Source: Pseudomonas botevensis (GTDB lineage Bacteria; Pseudomonadota; Gammaproteobacteria; Pseudomonadales; Pseudomonadaceae). Taken from it: a stretch of DNA of 64,000 nucleotides. Both the position numbers and the translations under genes were made by a program. The stretch is taken from positions 1 through 64,000 of the forward strand of contig NZ_JAHTKI010000013.1 of assembly GCF_019145475.1 (NCBI RefSeq), in the 5' to 3' direction. Positions within the stretch are counted from its first letter, which is position 1; each line of letters starts with the position of its first letter. The notes under the pieces are model-generated. The model had not been told where the DNA came from. It was given only the letters and a program-made list of their open reading frames with translations, and did no database searches. This document shows positions 32,377 to 41,312 of the stretch, piece after piece.

Positions 32377-32399
32377 AAAGCCCCGGAAACGGGGCTTTT
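32377..32399 (+). terminator. Terminator hairpin between fapC and fapD
   Basis: AAGCCCCG and CGGGGCTT pair around GAAA, followed by TT(TT)C. It lies inside the operon, 14 bp after fapC and before fapD. It probably lowers expression of the secretion genes fapDEF relative to the subunit genes and protects the 3' end of the fapABC message. Confidence 0.8.
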
Positions 32400-32425
32400 C
32401 CTCAGTCCGCATAGGCGTATCGATC

Positions 32426-33106
32426 ATGCGTAAAACTGCCCTTATCGCTCTGCTTTGCCTGTCCGGCCTGACCCAGGCCGCCCAGATGCCAGTAGCCGCC
32501 CTGCCAGGTGGCGTGCTGGTTTATAAAAACGTGCAAAGCATTCGTGAGCGCAAGTTTGCCGACATCGTCGAGCAAAAAACCGATTTCAGCTGCGGCGCCG
32601 CCGCACTGGCCACGATTTTACGCCAGGCCTATTGGCTCAACGTCGATGAAGAGCACGTCATCAAAGGCATGCTGGTCAATGCCGACCAGGACCTTGTTCG
32701 CACTCAAGGTTTCTCCATGCTGGACATGAAGCGCTACGTAGAAAGCATCGGCATGCGCGCCAGGGGCTACAAGATTCCACGGGAAAAACTCGACGCGGTC
32801 ACTATCCCGGTGGTGGTACTGATGGAAATTCGCGGATACAAGCATTTCGTGGTGATGCAGCGGGCGGATAAGGATTGGGTTTACATCGGAGACCCGGTTC
32901 TGGGACACAAACGCTACAGCCATGATGACTTTGTCAAAGGTTGGAACGGCATCGTTTTTGCCATCGTCGGCCCCGGATACGACAAGACCAATGCACTTCG
33001 CAGTCCTCCGGTTCCGCTGACCGCCAAGAACAAGCTCGATGCTTTCAACCCCGTCAAAGATGCTGAATTGATGGACTTCGGGTTCATACAGAGCGACTTC
33101 TTTTAA
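32426..33106 (+). CDS. fapD: FapD, C39-like peptidase of the Fap system
   Basis: A 226-residue protein with a signal peptide (ends TQAA, residue 19). The papain-like C39 peptidase core is intact: KTDFSCGAAALATIL (Cys56), YKHFVVM (His140) and VYIGDPVLGHKRYS (Asp156). The genetics of the system show FapD is needed for secretion of Fap proteins, presumably by proteolytic processing in the periplasm. It lies after the intra-operon terminator; the ribosome site (AGGCG) is weak. Confidence 0.93.
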   Translation: MRKTALIALLCLSGLTQAAQMPVAALPGGVLVYKNVQSIRERKFADIVEQKTDFSCGAAALATILRQAYWLNVDEEHVIKGMLVNADQDLVRTQGFSMLDMKRYVESIGMRARGYKIPREKLDAVTIPVVVLMEIRGYKHFVVMQRADKDWVYIGDPVLGHKRYSHDDFVKGWNGIVFAIVGPGYDKTNALRSPPVPLTAKNKLDAFNPVKDAELMDFGFIQSDFF

Positions 33107-33150
33107 TCGCCGATGATAAAGAGTGGGGCTGGATGTCCCGGGAGCAGCAG

Positions 33151-33897
33151 ATGAAAACCTCATACTGGCTGGCCGCCGCCTGCCTGGCAGCGAGTGCATC
33201 GGGCTACGCCAATGCAGGATTCAAACCCATCGAAATCAAGGACCAGGAGCTCTCGGAGCTGCGCGGTCGCTACGTGATGCCGGGACGGATCATCAGTTTC
33301 GGCATTGTCATGAGCAGTACCTGGCGCAACGCCAGTGGTGATCTGATCGGGGCATCGGCCTCGATGCAACTTCAGGCAGCAACGATCAAACCCGAATTCT
33401 ATGTCTCGACCATCAAGGAAACCGGCAATGGCAGCACCCCCGACACGGGGACTGGCAGTGTCGTGGGTGGCGCAGGCCTCAACACCTCGCAGGGCGTGAC
33501 GCAGAGCGTGCGCGCCGCCGGCGACGGCAACAGCGCTTACAACAACGTTGCGATCAACGTCAAAGAGGCCAACCAGGCTCCGGCACTGGCACCGGTTCAA
33601 GGCCAGGCACTGATGGCCGGCCAGACCATCACCGGCAGCAATGCCGCCGGCAACGTCGCCGTTTCGGCCACCGGTGGTGGCGTGCAAATGGCGATCCAGG
33701 CCAGCGGCAATCAGGGCACCGCGCTGCAACAGGTCGCCCAGAGCGGGCTGCTGCAGAACACCCGGCTGCTGGGCAACGCCAACGTGGTCAACAACCTGAC
33801 CCAACTCAACGTGGTCCTGAATAATAACGGCATGAGCGCCGGCGCACTGGACTGCAACCTGACTCAACTCAGGGCACTACGTAATATTGGATATTGA
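33151..33897 (+). CDS. fapE: FapE, minor component / chaperone of Fap fibrils
   Basis: A 248-residue secreted protein (signal peptide ends ANA, residue 22). It begins with EIKDQELSELRGRYV..PGRIISFGIVMSSTW, a conserved FapE start that resembles the bacteriocin-like 'ELRGRY' motif. The second half has loose amyloid-like Asn/Gln/Gly repeats (NAAGNVAVSATGGGVQMAIQ, GNANVVNNLTQLNVVLNN). A Cys lies near the C-terminus. FapE is exported and found in small amounts in fibrils. The start at 33151 has GGGAG at good distance and starts the signal peptide. Confidence 0.92.
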   Translation: MKTSYWLAAACLAASASGYANAGFKPIEIKDQELSELRGRYVMPGRIISFGIVMSSTWRNASGDLIGASASMQLQAATIKPEFYVSTIKETGNGSTPDTGTGSVVGGAGLNTSQGVTQSVRAAGDGNSAYNNVAINVKEANQAPALAPVQGQALMAGQTITGSNAAGNVAVSATGGGVQMAIQASGNQGTALQQVAQSGLLQNTRLLGNANVVNNLTQLNVVLNNNGMSAGALDCNLTQLRALRNIGY

Positions 33898-33942
33898 ACT
33901 ACGCTGAGTCTCGATCATTGGGCTTAAAGGGACGGCTTATTC

Positions 33943-35247
33943 ATGTATCGATCAGTTTCACTGCGTGCCGCTGTTTGTTTGAGTACTCTTCTACCTGCGG
34001 CGATGCTGCAAGCAGCCCCCGACGCAGATGTAGAAGCCCTGAAACAGGAACTTCTGGAGCTTAAGCAACGATACGAAGTACAACAAAAGGCCCTGGCGGT
34101 ACTCGAACAACGGGTTCGCCAGGTCGAGGATCAACCCGCCTCACCGCCCCCAAAACGCCTGGCCAAATCGCCTTCGGACATGAAAGGCAACCGGGTAGCC
34201 AACGGCACGGGGGCCGCTGCGGCATCAGGAGGCGCCGCCGGGGGCAGTGGCGCTTCCTATGGCCAGTCACTGGCCGATGATTCCCAACCGGCACAGAGCG
34301 TGTCCAACCTGTACGACGAGGCCAGCGGCTTCTTCGGCGGCGGCAAGTTCAGCTTCGAGACGGGTATCACCTACTCGCGCTACGACACCCGCCAACTGAT
34401 CCTCAACGGCTTCCTGGCACTGGACTCGATCTTCCTGGGCAACATCAACCTCGACCGGATCAAGGCCGATACCTGGACCCTGGACCTCACCGGCCGCTAC
34501 AACTTCGATAACCGCTGGCAGTTCGACCTGAACGTGCCGGTCGTGTATCGCGAATCGACGTACCAGTCCGGCGGCGGCAACGGTGGCGCCTCCAACGTCA
34601 CCACCGAGCAGGACGTCTCTCGCGACCCGACCATCGGCGACGTCAACTTCGGGGTCGCCTACAAGTTCATGGACGAGTCGGTCAACACCCCGGATGCGGT
34701 GGTTTCCTTGCGGGTCAAGGCACCCACCGGCAAGGATCCGTTCGGTATCAAGCTGCGCCAGACCGACGCCAACTCGAACCTGTTCGTGCCTGACACCCTG
34801 CCGACGGGCAACGGCGTCTGGTCGATCACCCCGGGCATCTCGCTGGTCAAGACGTTCGACCCTGCGGTGTTGTTCGGCAGCTTGTCCTACACCCACAACT
34901 TCGAGGAGTCGTTCGACGACATCAGTTCGACCGTCAACCAGAAAAACCCGGGCAAGGTACGCATTGGCGACAGCTTCCAGATCGGTGCCGGTGTGGCTTT
35001 CGCTCTGAACGAGAAAATGAGTATGTCGTTCTCGGTGTCTGACCTTGTGCAACGCAAGAGCAAGCTGAAACAGGATGGCGGGGATTGGGAATCGGTGGTG
35101 TCCAGCGACGCCAACGCCGGTTACTTCAACGTCGGCATGACCATTGCGGCCACCGACAACCTGACCATCGTGCCCAACCTGTCCATCGGCATGACCGACG
35201 ATGCCCCGGACTTCTCCTTCAGCCTGAAATTCCCGTACTACTTCTGA
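33943..35247 (+). CDS. fapF: FapF, outer-membrane amyloid exporter
   Basis: A 434-residue protein. After the signal peptide (ends LQA, residue 24) comes an alpha-helical coiled coil (about 28-65, ALKQELLELKQRYEVQQKALAVLEQRVRQVE), then a Gly/Ala/Ser-rich linker (about 85-110). The rest is a beta-barrel of amphipathic strands ending KFPYYF with the terminal aromatic residue needed for BAM insertion. FapF forms a trimeric pore; its coiled coil gates secretion of FapB, FapC and FapE. It is the last gene of the operon and is followed by a terminator. Confidence 0.95.
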   Translation: MYRSVSLRAAVCLSTLLPAAMLQAAPDADVEALKQELLELKQRYEVQQKALAVLEQRVRQVEDQPASPPPKRLAKSPSDMKGNRVANGTGAAAASGGAAGGSGASYGQSLADDSQPAQSVSNLYDEASGFFGGGKFSFETGITYSRYDTRQLILNGFLALDSIFLGNINLDRIKADTWTLDLTGRYNFDNRWQFDLNVPVVYRESTYQSGGGNGGASNVTTEQDVSRDPTIGDVNFGVAYKFMDESVNTPDAVVSLRVKAPTGKDPFGIKLRQTDANSNLFVPDTLPTGNGVWSITPGISLVKTFDPAVLFGSLSYTHNFEESFDDISSTVNQKNPGKVRIGDSFQIGAGVAFALNEKMSMSFSVSDLVQRKSKLKQDGGDWESVVSSDANAGYFNVGMTIAATDNLTIVPNLSIGMTDDAPDFSFSLKFPYYF

Positions 35248-35250
35248 TGC

Positions 35251-35280
35251 AAAAAGCCCCGCCGATGCGGGGCTTCTCTT
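35251..35280 (+). terminator. Terminator of the fap operon
   Basis: AAGCCCCGC and GCGGGGCTT pair around CGAT, followed by CTCTTT. The A-tract on the other side may also serve the opposite strand. Confidence 0.8.
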
Positions 35281-35287
35281 TGCAACC

Positions 35288-35336
35288 GATCGCCGCCTTC
35301 GCCGGATCCTGAATGGAACGAGCGAAGGCGGCGATC
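35288..35336. terminator. Large inverted repeat between fapF and the sigma-54 regulator
   Basis: Perfect 15-bp arms GATCGCCGCCTTCGC (35288-35302) and GCGAAGGCGGCGATC (35322-35336), then TTTCGTTT. It lies directly before the 3' end of the convergent regulator and probably insulates the two convergent transcripts. Confidence 0.65.
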
Positions 35337-35344
35337 TTTCGTTT

Positions 35345-36670
35345 CTAGCGGATCTGATGTTTGTGCAGCAAGCGGTAGAACGTCGGCCGGGATACCCCTA
35401 GCACTTTGGCCGCCACACTCAGGTTGTCGCTGTGCCGGTTCAGCACATCGCACAACGCCTGGCGTTCGGCGCGGTTCTTGTAGTCGTCGAGGGTGCCGAT
35501 CGGCGCGGTGATCGATTGCTGGCTCATCAGCCCCAGGTCGCGGGCTTCGATCTGCCGCCCTTCGGCCAGCACCAGGCCACGGCGCACGCGGTTGGCCAGT
35601 TCACGGACGTTGCCCGGCCAGTCGTGCTTGCCCATGGCAATCAACGCGTCCTCGCTGAAACTGCGTGGACGGCGGCCGGTTTCATGGCTGTAGAAGTGGG
35701 AAAAATGGTTGGCCAGCATCGACAGATCGCCATGTCGCTCGCGCAACGGCGCGGTCACCACTTGCAGGACGTTGAGCCGGTAATACAAGTCTTCGCGGAA
35801 GCGTTTTTTCTCGATGGCCGCTTCCAGATCGACGTGGGTCGCCGCCAGCACCCGCACATCCACCGGGATCGGCTGGCTGCCGCCGACTCGCTCGATATGT
35901 TTCTCCTGGAGGAAACGCAGCAGGTTGGCTTGCAACTCCAGCGGCAGGTCGCCGATTTCGTCGAGAAACAGCGTGCCGCCGTTGGCCGCCTCGATGCGCC
36001 CGACCTTGCGTTGATGGGCGCCGGTGAAGGCGCCCTTTTCATGGCCGAACAGCTCGGACTGGATCAGGTGTTCGGGAATCGCCCCGCAGTTGATGGCGAC
36101 AAACGGCTTGCTGTGGCGCTGGGACTGGAGGTGCAGCGTGCGCGCGACCAGTTCCTTACCGGTGCCGCTTTCACCGCGAATCAGCACTGGCGATTCGGTC
36201 GGCGCCAGTTTGCTCAGCAATTTGCGCAATTCGCGGATCGGTTTGCTGTCGCCGAGCAACTCGTGTTCACGCTGGTCGACATGAATATTGCCCTGCCCGC
36301 GCAGGCGCGCCATGCCGAAGGCGCGGCCCAGAGTGACCTGCACCCGGGAGACGTCGAACGGCAAGGTATGAAAGTCGAAAAACCATTCGCAGACGAAATC
36401 GCCGACATTCTGCAAACGCAGCATTTCCTGGTTCAGTACGGCGATCCATTCGGTGCCGCTGCGGCTGATCAACTCTTTGACGGCCTCGGGCCGATCCAGG
36501 TGAACAGGCTGCAATCGCAGCAACCCGACATCGCAACTGCGATCGGCGGCATTCTCCAGGTTACAGCTGTCGACATCCCAGCCTACCGCACGCAAACCGG
36601 GTAACAGGCGGTGGCAGTCATCGCAAGGATCGACCACCAGTAAACGTCGTAACGCAGGCGCTTCGCTCAT
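35345..36670 (-). CDS. VpsR-like sigma-54-dependent transcriptional activator
   Basis: A 441-residue enhancer-binding protein. The N-terminal domain (1-135) ends with FFDFHTLPFDVSRVQVTLGRAFGMA, typical of VpsR-type receiver-like domains. The central AAA+ domain has Walker A GESGTGKE, the sigma-54 contact loop ELFGHEKGAFTGA (intact GAFTGA), Walker B GGTLFLDEIGDLP and the R-finger region FREDLYYRLNVL. The C-terminus is a Fis-type HTH (NLSVAAKVLGVSRPTFYRLLHKHQIR). VpsR relatives control biofilm matrix genes, some with c-di-GMP. With intact GAFTGA it should activate RpoN promoters; the fap operon next door has one. AAGGAA precedes the start. Confidence 0.9.
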   Translation of the reverse strand: MSEAPALRRLLVVDPCDDCHRLLPGLRAVGWDVDSCNLENAADRSCDVGLLRLQPVHLDRPEAVKELISRSGTEWIAVLNQEMLRLQNVGDFVCEWFFDFHTLPFDVSRVQVTLGRAFGMARLRGQGNIHVDQREHELLGDSKPIRELRKLLSKLAPTESPVLIRGESGTGKELVARTLHLQSQRHSKPFVAINCGAIPEHLIQSELFGHEKGAFTGAHQRKVGRIEAANGGTLFLDEIGDLPLELQANLLRFLQEKHIERVGGSQPIPVDVRVLAATHVDLEAAIEKKRFREDLYYRLNVLQVVTAPLRERHGDLSMLANHFSHFYSHETGRRPRSFSEDALIAMGKHDWPGNVRELANRVRRGLVLAEGRQIEARDLGLMSQQSITAPIGTLDDYKNRAERQALCDVLNRHSDNLSVAAKVLGVSRPTFYRLLHKHQIR

Positions 36671-36689
36671 GACTGTTCCTTGGCGCCAA

Positions 36690-36719
36690 ATTATAGGAAT
36701 TGGTTTTAAAAACAGTCAT
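36690..36719 (-). promoter_or_regulatory. Candidate sigma-70 promoter of the VpsR-like regulator
   Basis: On the minus strand, TATAAT (36695-36690) is preceded at 18 bp by ATGACT (36719-36714), a moderate -35. The predicted start lies very close to the ribosome site at about 36675-36680. Nothing else could be supported in the 36671-37014 gap. Confidence 0.45.
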
Positions 36720-37014
36720 TTGGCAGACCTGACTGTAACGTTAGCAAGAATTTGACGGCGCCTTGTATCAATTGCTTATAGGCATGCAATACAACGAGTT
36801 ATAAGAACAGGCTTGGTTAGTTGCCTATCGAATTGATTCTTTCACCAGGCTTTCAAAAACTGACGCAAAGCAATTCTTACGAAAGAAAGTTGAAATTTCT
36901 TTAAATCGTTTGTGACCCGCCACCCGGTTGCGTGCATCAGTACAAGTAACTCGCCGAACGGTAAGCCCAACCGACGGCACATCACTTGATTGGGCACTAC
37001 AGAGAGAAGATCCC

Positions 37015-37281
37015 ATGACCGCCCCGCTCCGTATCAACGAAGCTCTTTTGATTGCCAACCGCGCATTTGAACCCTTCCAATGCGTGGCCTGGGCGCCACA
37101 AGACGGCAATGGCGAACTCAGCCTGACCGTTATCGACCGCACCAATTCGCACATCGGCCGCACGCAGATTCCAAGCAGCGCCTATTCCGATCCGGCCCAG
37201 CTCGAATGCCTGCTGCAGCAGGCCCGCGCCGAGCTCAGCGAAGAAGGTTATGCCCTGCAATCGTGGTCGATGCCACATTGA
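37015..37281 (+). CDS. Small conserved hypothetical protein
   Basis: An 88-residue soluble protein (LRINEALLIANRAFEPFQCVAWAP, LSLTVIDRTNSHIGRTQI, LLQQARAELSEEGYALQSWSMPH). The layout suggests one beta-sheet with a C-terminal helix. I do not recognise the family. The ATG at 37015 has GAGAGAAG upstream and the gene is closed by a strong terminator, which supports it being real. Confidence 0.65.
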   Translation: MTAPLRINEALLIANRAFEPFQCVAWAPQDGNGELSLTVIDRTNSHIGRTQIPSSAYSDPAQLECLLQQARAELSEEGYALQSWSMPH

Positions 37282-37287
37282 TAAAAA

Positions 37288-37329
37288 GGCGATGGAGATG
37301 ACATTCAAATCATCTCCATCGCCTCTTTT
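37288..37329. terminator. Strong terminator, perfect 14-bp stem
   Basis: GGCGATGGAGATGA and TCATCTCCATCGCC pair around CATTCAAA, followed by TCTTTTA; AAAAA precedes it, so it can work in both directions. The following 37330-37565 contains no other supported element. Confidence 0.9.
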
Positions 37330-37565
37330 ATATTAGTTGCCAAACAGTCTTTTATCTTTGGCGCTTGTATAAGTTTTCGACAGTTTCCGGCCTTATTGCT
37401 TGGCAGGCTTGCGACTGGTTCCCAAAGACACTGTTCTGGCACAGTGCGACCCTCCACCTGTTAGTTCTGTCAGTTGTACTTGCACCCGTTCAGGGATTGA
37501 ATGTTTCGCTGTGCAGTTACCCACCCGGCACCCGGGCATTGGTCGACTCGCAAGGAGAAGCGTGC

Positions 37566-38852
37566 ATGCCCACTCAGAACGCTATTGCGCTACCGACGCT
37601 AGCGAATACCGCCGGATATCTCGATAAACAATTCGCCGCCCACGGCGTCGCGCAAGTGTATTTCGCCGACAGCCTGTCGAGCATGACTCAAGGGCTGGCG
37701 CTCGACCCGCAGGGCCGGATCCTCGTTGCCGCCAAGGTCGGCACGGTGCAAGGCAGTCGTTTCGGCCTGGCGCGCTTGCTCAGCGATGGTTCGGCCGACT
37801 TGAGCTTCGGTTATCAAGGCAGTGTGGTCGGCCAGTTTGCCGCCGGTTTCGAAGCCACGGCCGGCAAAGTCCAGGTGCTGCCCGACGGGCGGATTCTGCT
37901 GGCGGGCCTGCATTACGAAAACGCTCATCGCACCCTTCCCGCCCTGGCGCTGTTCGATGCCCAGGGGCGACCGGACCCGAGCTTCGGCGACAACGGCCGG
38001 CAAGTCGTGCGCCTGCCGGCCGACCTCTCCATGGGCACCCGCGATCCGTGGCTGCCACCCGGCGTGCCGGGGGCCGAAGCCTGCGATTTCGCCGTACAGG
38101 ACGACGGTCACATCCTGTTGATCGCCAATCATCACTTCGAATTCTCCGACTACGCCGGCATGCTGATCCGCCTCACACCTGACGGTCATCTGGATGACAC
38201 GTTCAACGGACGCGGTTTCGTGATGATCCGCCACTTGCTGCTGAATACGTGGCTCAGCAGCCTGCTGTTGCAAGAGGACGGACGCATCGTGGTGGCCGGT
38301 TCGATCGACTTTCCCCAGGAAGGCTTGCTCGCACGTTATCTGCCCGATGGCCGACTCGACGAACGCTTTGCCGAATATGGTTTCCTCGCGTTCAAGGCCC
38401 ATGGGCAGAGCAGCCAGGTCAGCCAGGTCATCGAATCGGCAGGCCACCTCCATTGCTTTGGCAGCAGTCGCGACCCGATCCGCTGCGTGGCCTACACGGT
38501 CCACAACAATGGCCGCGCGGATTTGCACTGCAATGCCGGCCAGGCGCATTTGCTGGACATCGGCCACAGCGGTTGCCAATGGACCGCCGCGCAACGCATG
38601 GAAGACGGACGAATCATAGCGGTGGGCGCCACCATTGGCGGGTTCGAGGCCGATTTCATCGTCGCCCGCTATCGGGCCGACGGCAGCCTGGATCCGTCCT
38701 TCGCCGAGGGTGGCTGGCTGCGCACCCGGCTGGGCCGCAGCCTCGATACCGCCACGACCCTGGCGGTACAGGCGCAAGGTGACATCCTGGTAGGCGGCTA
38801 TTCTCTCGACGGCAATTACCGTGCGGTTGTGGCGCGTTATCTGAATCAATAA
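37566..38852 (+). CDS. Delta-60 repeat protein (predicted beta-propeller)
   Basis: A 428-residue protein made of about six repeats of roughly 55-60 residues with the pattern 'LxDGRILxAG...xxRYxxDGxLDxSFGxxG': for example QVLPDGRILLAG, YLPDGRLDERFAEYG, MEDGRIIAVGATIGG and YRADGSLDPSFAEGG. This is the delta-60 repeat family, likely a propeller. The start at 37566 has a strong AAGGAGAAG site; an extension to 37365 would add a non-homologous hydrophobic stretch, so I reject it. With this start there is no signal peptide, unusual for such repeats. The function is unknown; it may be a surface or secreted protein through another route. Confidence 0.8.
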   Translation: MPTQNAIALPTLANTAGYLDKQFAAHGVAQVYFADSLSSMTQGLALDPQGRILVAAKVGTVQGSRFGLARLLSDGSADLSFGYQGSVVGQFAAGFEATAGKVQVLPDGRILLAGLHYENAHRTLPALALFDAQGRPDPSFGDNGRQVVRLPADLSMGTRDPWLPPGVPGAEACDFAVQDDGHILLIANHHFEFSDYAGMLIRLTPDGHLDDTFNGRGFVMIRHLLLNTWLSSLLLQEDGRIVVAGSIDFPQEGLLARYLPDGRLDERFAEYGFLAFKAHGQSSQVSQVIESAGHLHCFGSSRDPIRCVAYTVHNNGRADLHCNAGQAHLLDIGHSGCQWTAAQRMEDGRIIAVGATIGGFEADFIVARYRADGSLDPSFAEGGWLRTRLGRSLDTATTLAVQAQGDILVGGYSLDGNYRAVVARYLNQ

Positions 38853-38927
38853 ACGGAAACTTCCCACACTTGATCTTCACGAACGCTTACGGCAACTTGC
38901 GCGCTTCTTAAAAACAAGGAGCAGCCG

Positions 38928-40430
38928 ATGTCCGGCTCAATGGCCCAGGCGTTCGCGCACAACTTTCTCGGGCACTCGCCCCGCTGGTACAAGGCGTGCA
39001 TCGTCGGGTTTCTGATCCTCAATGCCCTGGTGTTCTTCACGGTCGGCCCGGTCGCCGCCGGCTGGCTGTTGGTGATCGAATTCATTTTCACCCTGGCCAT
39101 GGCGCTCAAGTGTTATCCGCTGATGCCCGGCGGCTTGCTGTTGATCGAAGCGCTGTTGCTGAAAATGACCACGCCGCAGGCGCTGTACGAGGAGTTGCAG
39201 CACAACTTCCCGGTGATTCTGCTGCTGATGTTCATGGTCGCCGGCATTTACTTCATGAAGGATCTGCTGCTGTTTCTGTTCTCGCGGCTGTTGCTGGGTG
39301 TGCGCTCGAAAGCCGCGCTGGCGTTGATGTTCTGCTTTCTCTCAGCCTTTCTTTCGGCGTTTCTCGATGCCTTGACCGTTACCGCTGTGATCATCAGCGC
39401 TGCCGTCGGCTTCTATGCGGTTTACCACCGCGTGGCGTCCGGCAACGATCCGCGTCAGGACAGCGAGTTCAGCGACGATCAACACATGCCCGCGCTGCAC
39501 CACGAAGACCTGGAGCAATTCCGCGCCTTTCTGCGCAGCCTGTTGATGCATGGCGCCGTCGGCACCGCGCTGGGTGGCGTCTGCACGCTGGTGGGCGAAC
39601 CACAGAATCTGTTGATCGGCCATGAGATGGGCTGGCACTTCGCTGAGTTCTTCCAGAAAGTCGCGCCGGTTTCCCTGCCGGTGCTGGTGGCCGGCCTGGT
39701 GACCTGCGTGCTGCTGGAGAAACTGCGCTGGTTCGGCTATGGCACCTTGCTGCCGGAGAATGTCCGCGCGGTGCTGGCCAACTACGCCGCCGAAGACAAC
39801 GCCGAACGCACTCCACGCCAACGCGCCGCGCTGTTGGTGCAAGGCCTGGCGGCGCTGATCCTGATTGCCGGACTGGCGTTTCACATTGCCGAAGTCGGCC
39901 TGATCGGTTTGATGGTCATCGTGCTGATCACCGCCTTCACCGGCATCACCGACGAGCATCGCCTGGGCAACGCGTTCAAGGACGCCATGCCGTTCACTTC
40001 GCTGCTGGTGGTGTTCTTCGCCGTGGTGGCGGTGATCCACGATCAACAGTTGTTCGCACCGCTGATCCATTGGGTGCTGACCCTGCCGGCCGATCAGCAA
40101 CCGGGGATGTTGTACATCGCCAACGGCCTGCTGTCGGCGATCAGCGACAACGTGTTTGTCGCGACCATTTACATCACCGAAGTGAAGCAGGCGTTCCTCG
40201 CCGGCCACATGAGCCGCGAGCATTTCGAGACGCTGGCGATCGCGATCAACACCGGCACCAACCTGCCGAGCGTGGCAACGCCGAATGGGCAGGCCGCGTT
40301 CCTGTTTCTGCTGACCTCGGCGATCGCACCGCTGGTGCGTCTGTCCTATGGGCGGATGGTGTGGATGGCGTTGCCGTACACCGTGGTGATGGGTGTGCTG
40401 GGCTGGTATGCGGTGAGTTACTGGCTCTGA
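38928..40430 (+). CDS. nhaB: Na+/H+ antiporter NhaB
   Basis: A 500-residue, 12-helix inner-membrane antiporter. Sequence matches NhaB closely: NFLGHSPRWYK at the N-terminus, FLSAFLSAFLDALTVTAVIISAA (conserved Asp), GGVCTLVGEPQNLLIG, LSAISDNVFVATIYITEV and AINTGTNLPSVATPNGQAAFLFLLTSAIAPL. It expels Na+ in exchange for protons and supports pH and sodium homeostasis. AAGGAG precedes the ATG. It is monocistronic, followed by a REP-like hairpin. Confidence 0.97.
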   Translation: MSGSMAQAFAHNFLGHSPRWYKACIVGFLILNALVFFTVGPVAAGWLLVIEFIFTLAMALKCYPLMPGGLLLIEALLLKMTTPQALYEELQHNFPVILLLMFMVAGIYFMKDLLLFLFSRLLLGVRSKAALALMFCFLSAFLSAFLDALTVTAVIISAAVGFYAVYHRVASGNDPRQDSEFSDDQHMPALHHEDLEQFRAFLRSLLMHGAVGTALGGVCTLVGEPQNLLIGHEMGWHFAEFFQKVAPVSLPVLVAGLVTCVLLEKLRWFGYGTLLPENVRAVLANYAAEDNAERTPRQRAALLVQGLAALILIAGLAFHIAEVGLIGLMVIVLITAFTGITDEHRLGNAFKDAMPFTSLLVVFFAVVAVIHDQQLFAPLIHWVLTLPADQQPGMLYIANGLLSAISDNVFVATIYITEVKQAFLAGHMSREHFETLAIAINTGTNLPSVATPNGQAAFLFLLTSAIAPLVRLSYGRMVWMALPYTVVMGVLGWYAVSYWL

Positions 40431-40448
40431 GCCTGCCGCCTGAACACG

Positions 40449-40474
40449 GTGGGAGTGGGCAACCCTACTCCCAC
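40449..40474. repeat. REP-type palindrome between nhaB and the HAD hydrolase
   Basis: GTGGGAGT and ACTCCCAC form the outer stem with inner GG/CC pairing around CAAC. The core is the same as at 28666-28697. It lies between convergent genes. Confidence 0.65.
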
Positions 40475-40490
40475 ACTGGCTTTTCGGGTG

Positions 40491-41312
40491 TCAGCGCGCA
40501 AGGATGTATTTTTCGATGGCCTGCGCCGCGCCGTCCTCGGTATTCGCCCCGGTCACTACGTCAGCCTGACGCTTCACCGCGTCTTCTGCCTGACCCATGG
40601 CAATCGACAACCCGGCGCAATGGAACATCGCCGGATCATTGCCGCCGTCACCCATCGCAGCGGTCTGCTCCAGAGGCACGCCGAGGTATTCGGCGAGGGT
40701 CGCCAGCGCCGTGCCCTTGTTGGCCTCCACCGCCGTCACGTCGAGATAGACCGGTTGCGAGCGCGACACCTGCGCCAATCCCTCGACCTTTGGCAACAAC
40801 TGCGCCTCCAGCTCGATCAGCAACTGTGTGTTGTTACTCGTGGCGACAATCTTGTCGATCCGCTCCAGATACGGCTCGAAGCTCTCCACCACTACCGGCG
40901 GATAACCGAGGCCCTGCTGCTCGCGCGGAACCATCGGCCCGTGGGGATCCTTGAGCAACCAGTCACCACCGCTGAACACCCAGATTTCGACTTCCGCCTG
41001 ATCGGCGAACAGCGCCAGCGCGGTCAACGCCGCCGTGGCCGGCAGGTAATGGGCGACCAGCAAACTGCCGTCCGGTTTGACGAGGGTGCCGCCATTGAAC
41101 GCCGCTGTCGGCAGATCGACGCCCAGGGCTTCGATCTGTTGCAGCATGGCCTTGGGCGGCCTGCCGGTAGCGAGACTGAACAGCACACCAGCCTCACGCA
41201 GGGAGCGAACGGCCTCGATGGTGCGCTGGCTCAGGCTGTGATCGGGCAGCAGCAAAGTGCCGTCCATGTCACTCAGCAAAAAACGGATGGGCTGTTGCGT
41301 CGGCTTACTCAT
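40491..41312 (-). CDS. Cof-type HAD hydrolase
   Basis: A 273-residue HAD phosphatase with the Cof/type IIB layout: motif I FLLSDMDGTLLLPD, motif II SLATGRPP, motif III Lys in EANKGTAL, motif IV MGDGGNDPAMF (D/N for GDxxND). Relatives dephosphorylate sugar phosphates and other small phosphates. It overlaps the zwf stop by 4 bp and is the third gene of the gnd-zwf operon, so a hexose or pentose phosphate (or a damaged lactone) is a reasonable substrate guess. Confidence 0.88.
   Translation of the reverse strand: MSKPTQQPIRFLLSDMDGTLLLPDHSLSQRTIEAVRSLREAGVLFSLATGRPPKAMLQQIEALGVDLPTAAFNGGTLVKPDGSLLVAHYLPATAALTALALFADQAEVEIWVFSGGDWLLKDPHGPMVPREQQGLGYPPVVVESFEPYLERIDKIVATSNNTQLLIELEAQLLPKVEGLAQVSRSQPVYLDVTAVEANKGTALATLAEYLGVPLEQTAAMGDGGNDPAMFHCAGLSIAMGQAEDAVKRQADVVTGANTEDGAAQAIEKYILAR

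Noticed and set aside
35432..36604. A 390-codon plus-strand frame opposite the sigma-54 activator
   Set aside because: Antisense shadow of a fully recognisable enhancer-binding protein.
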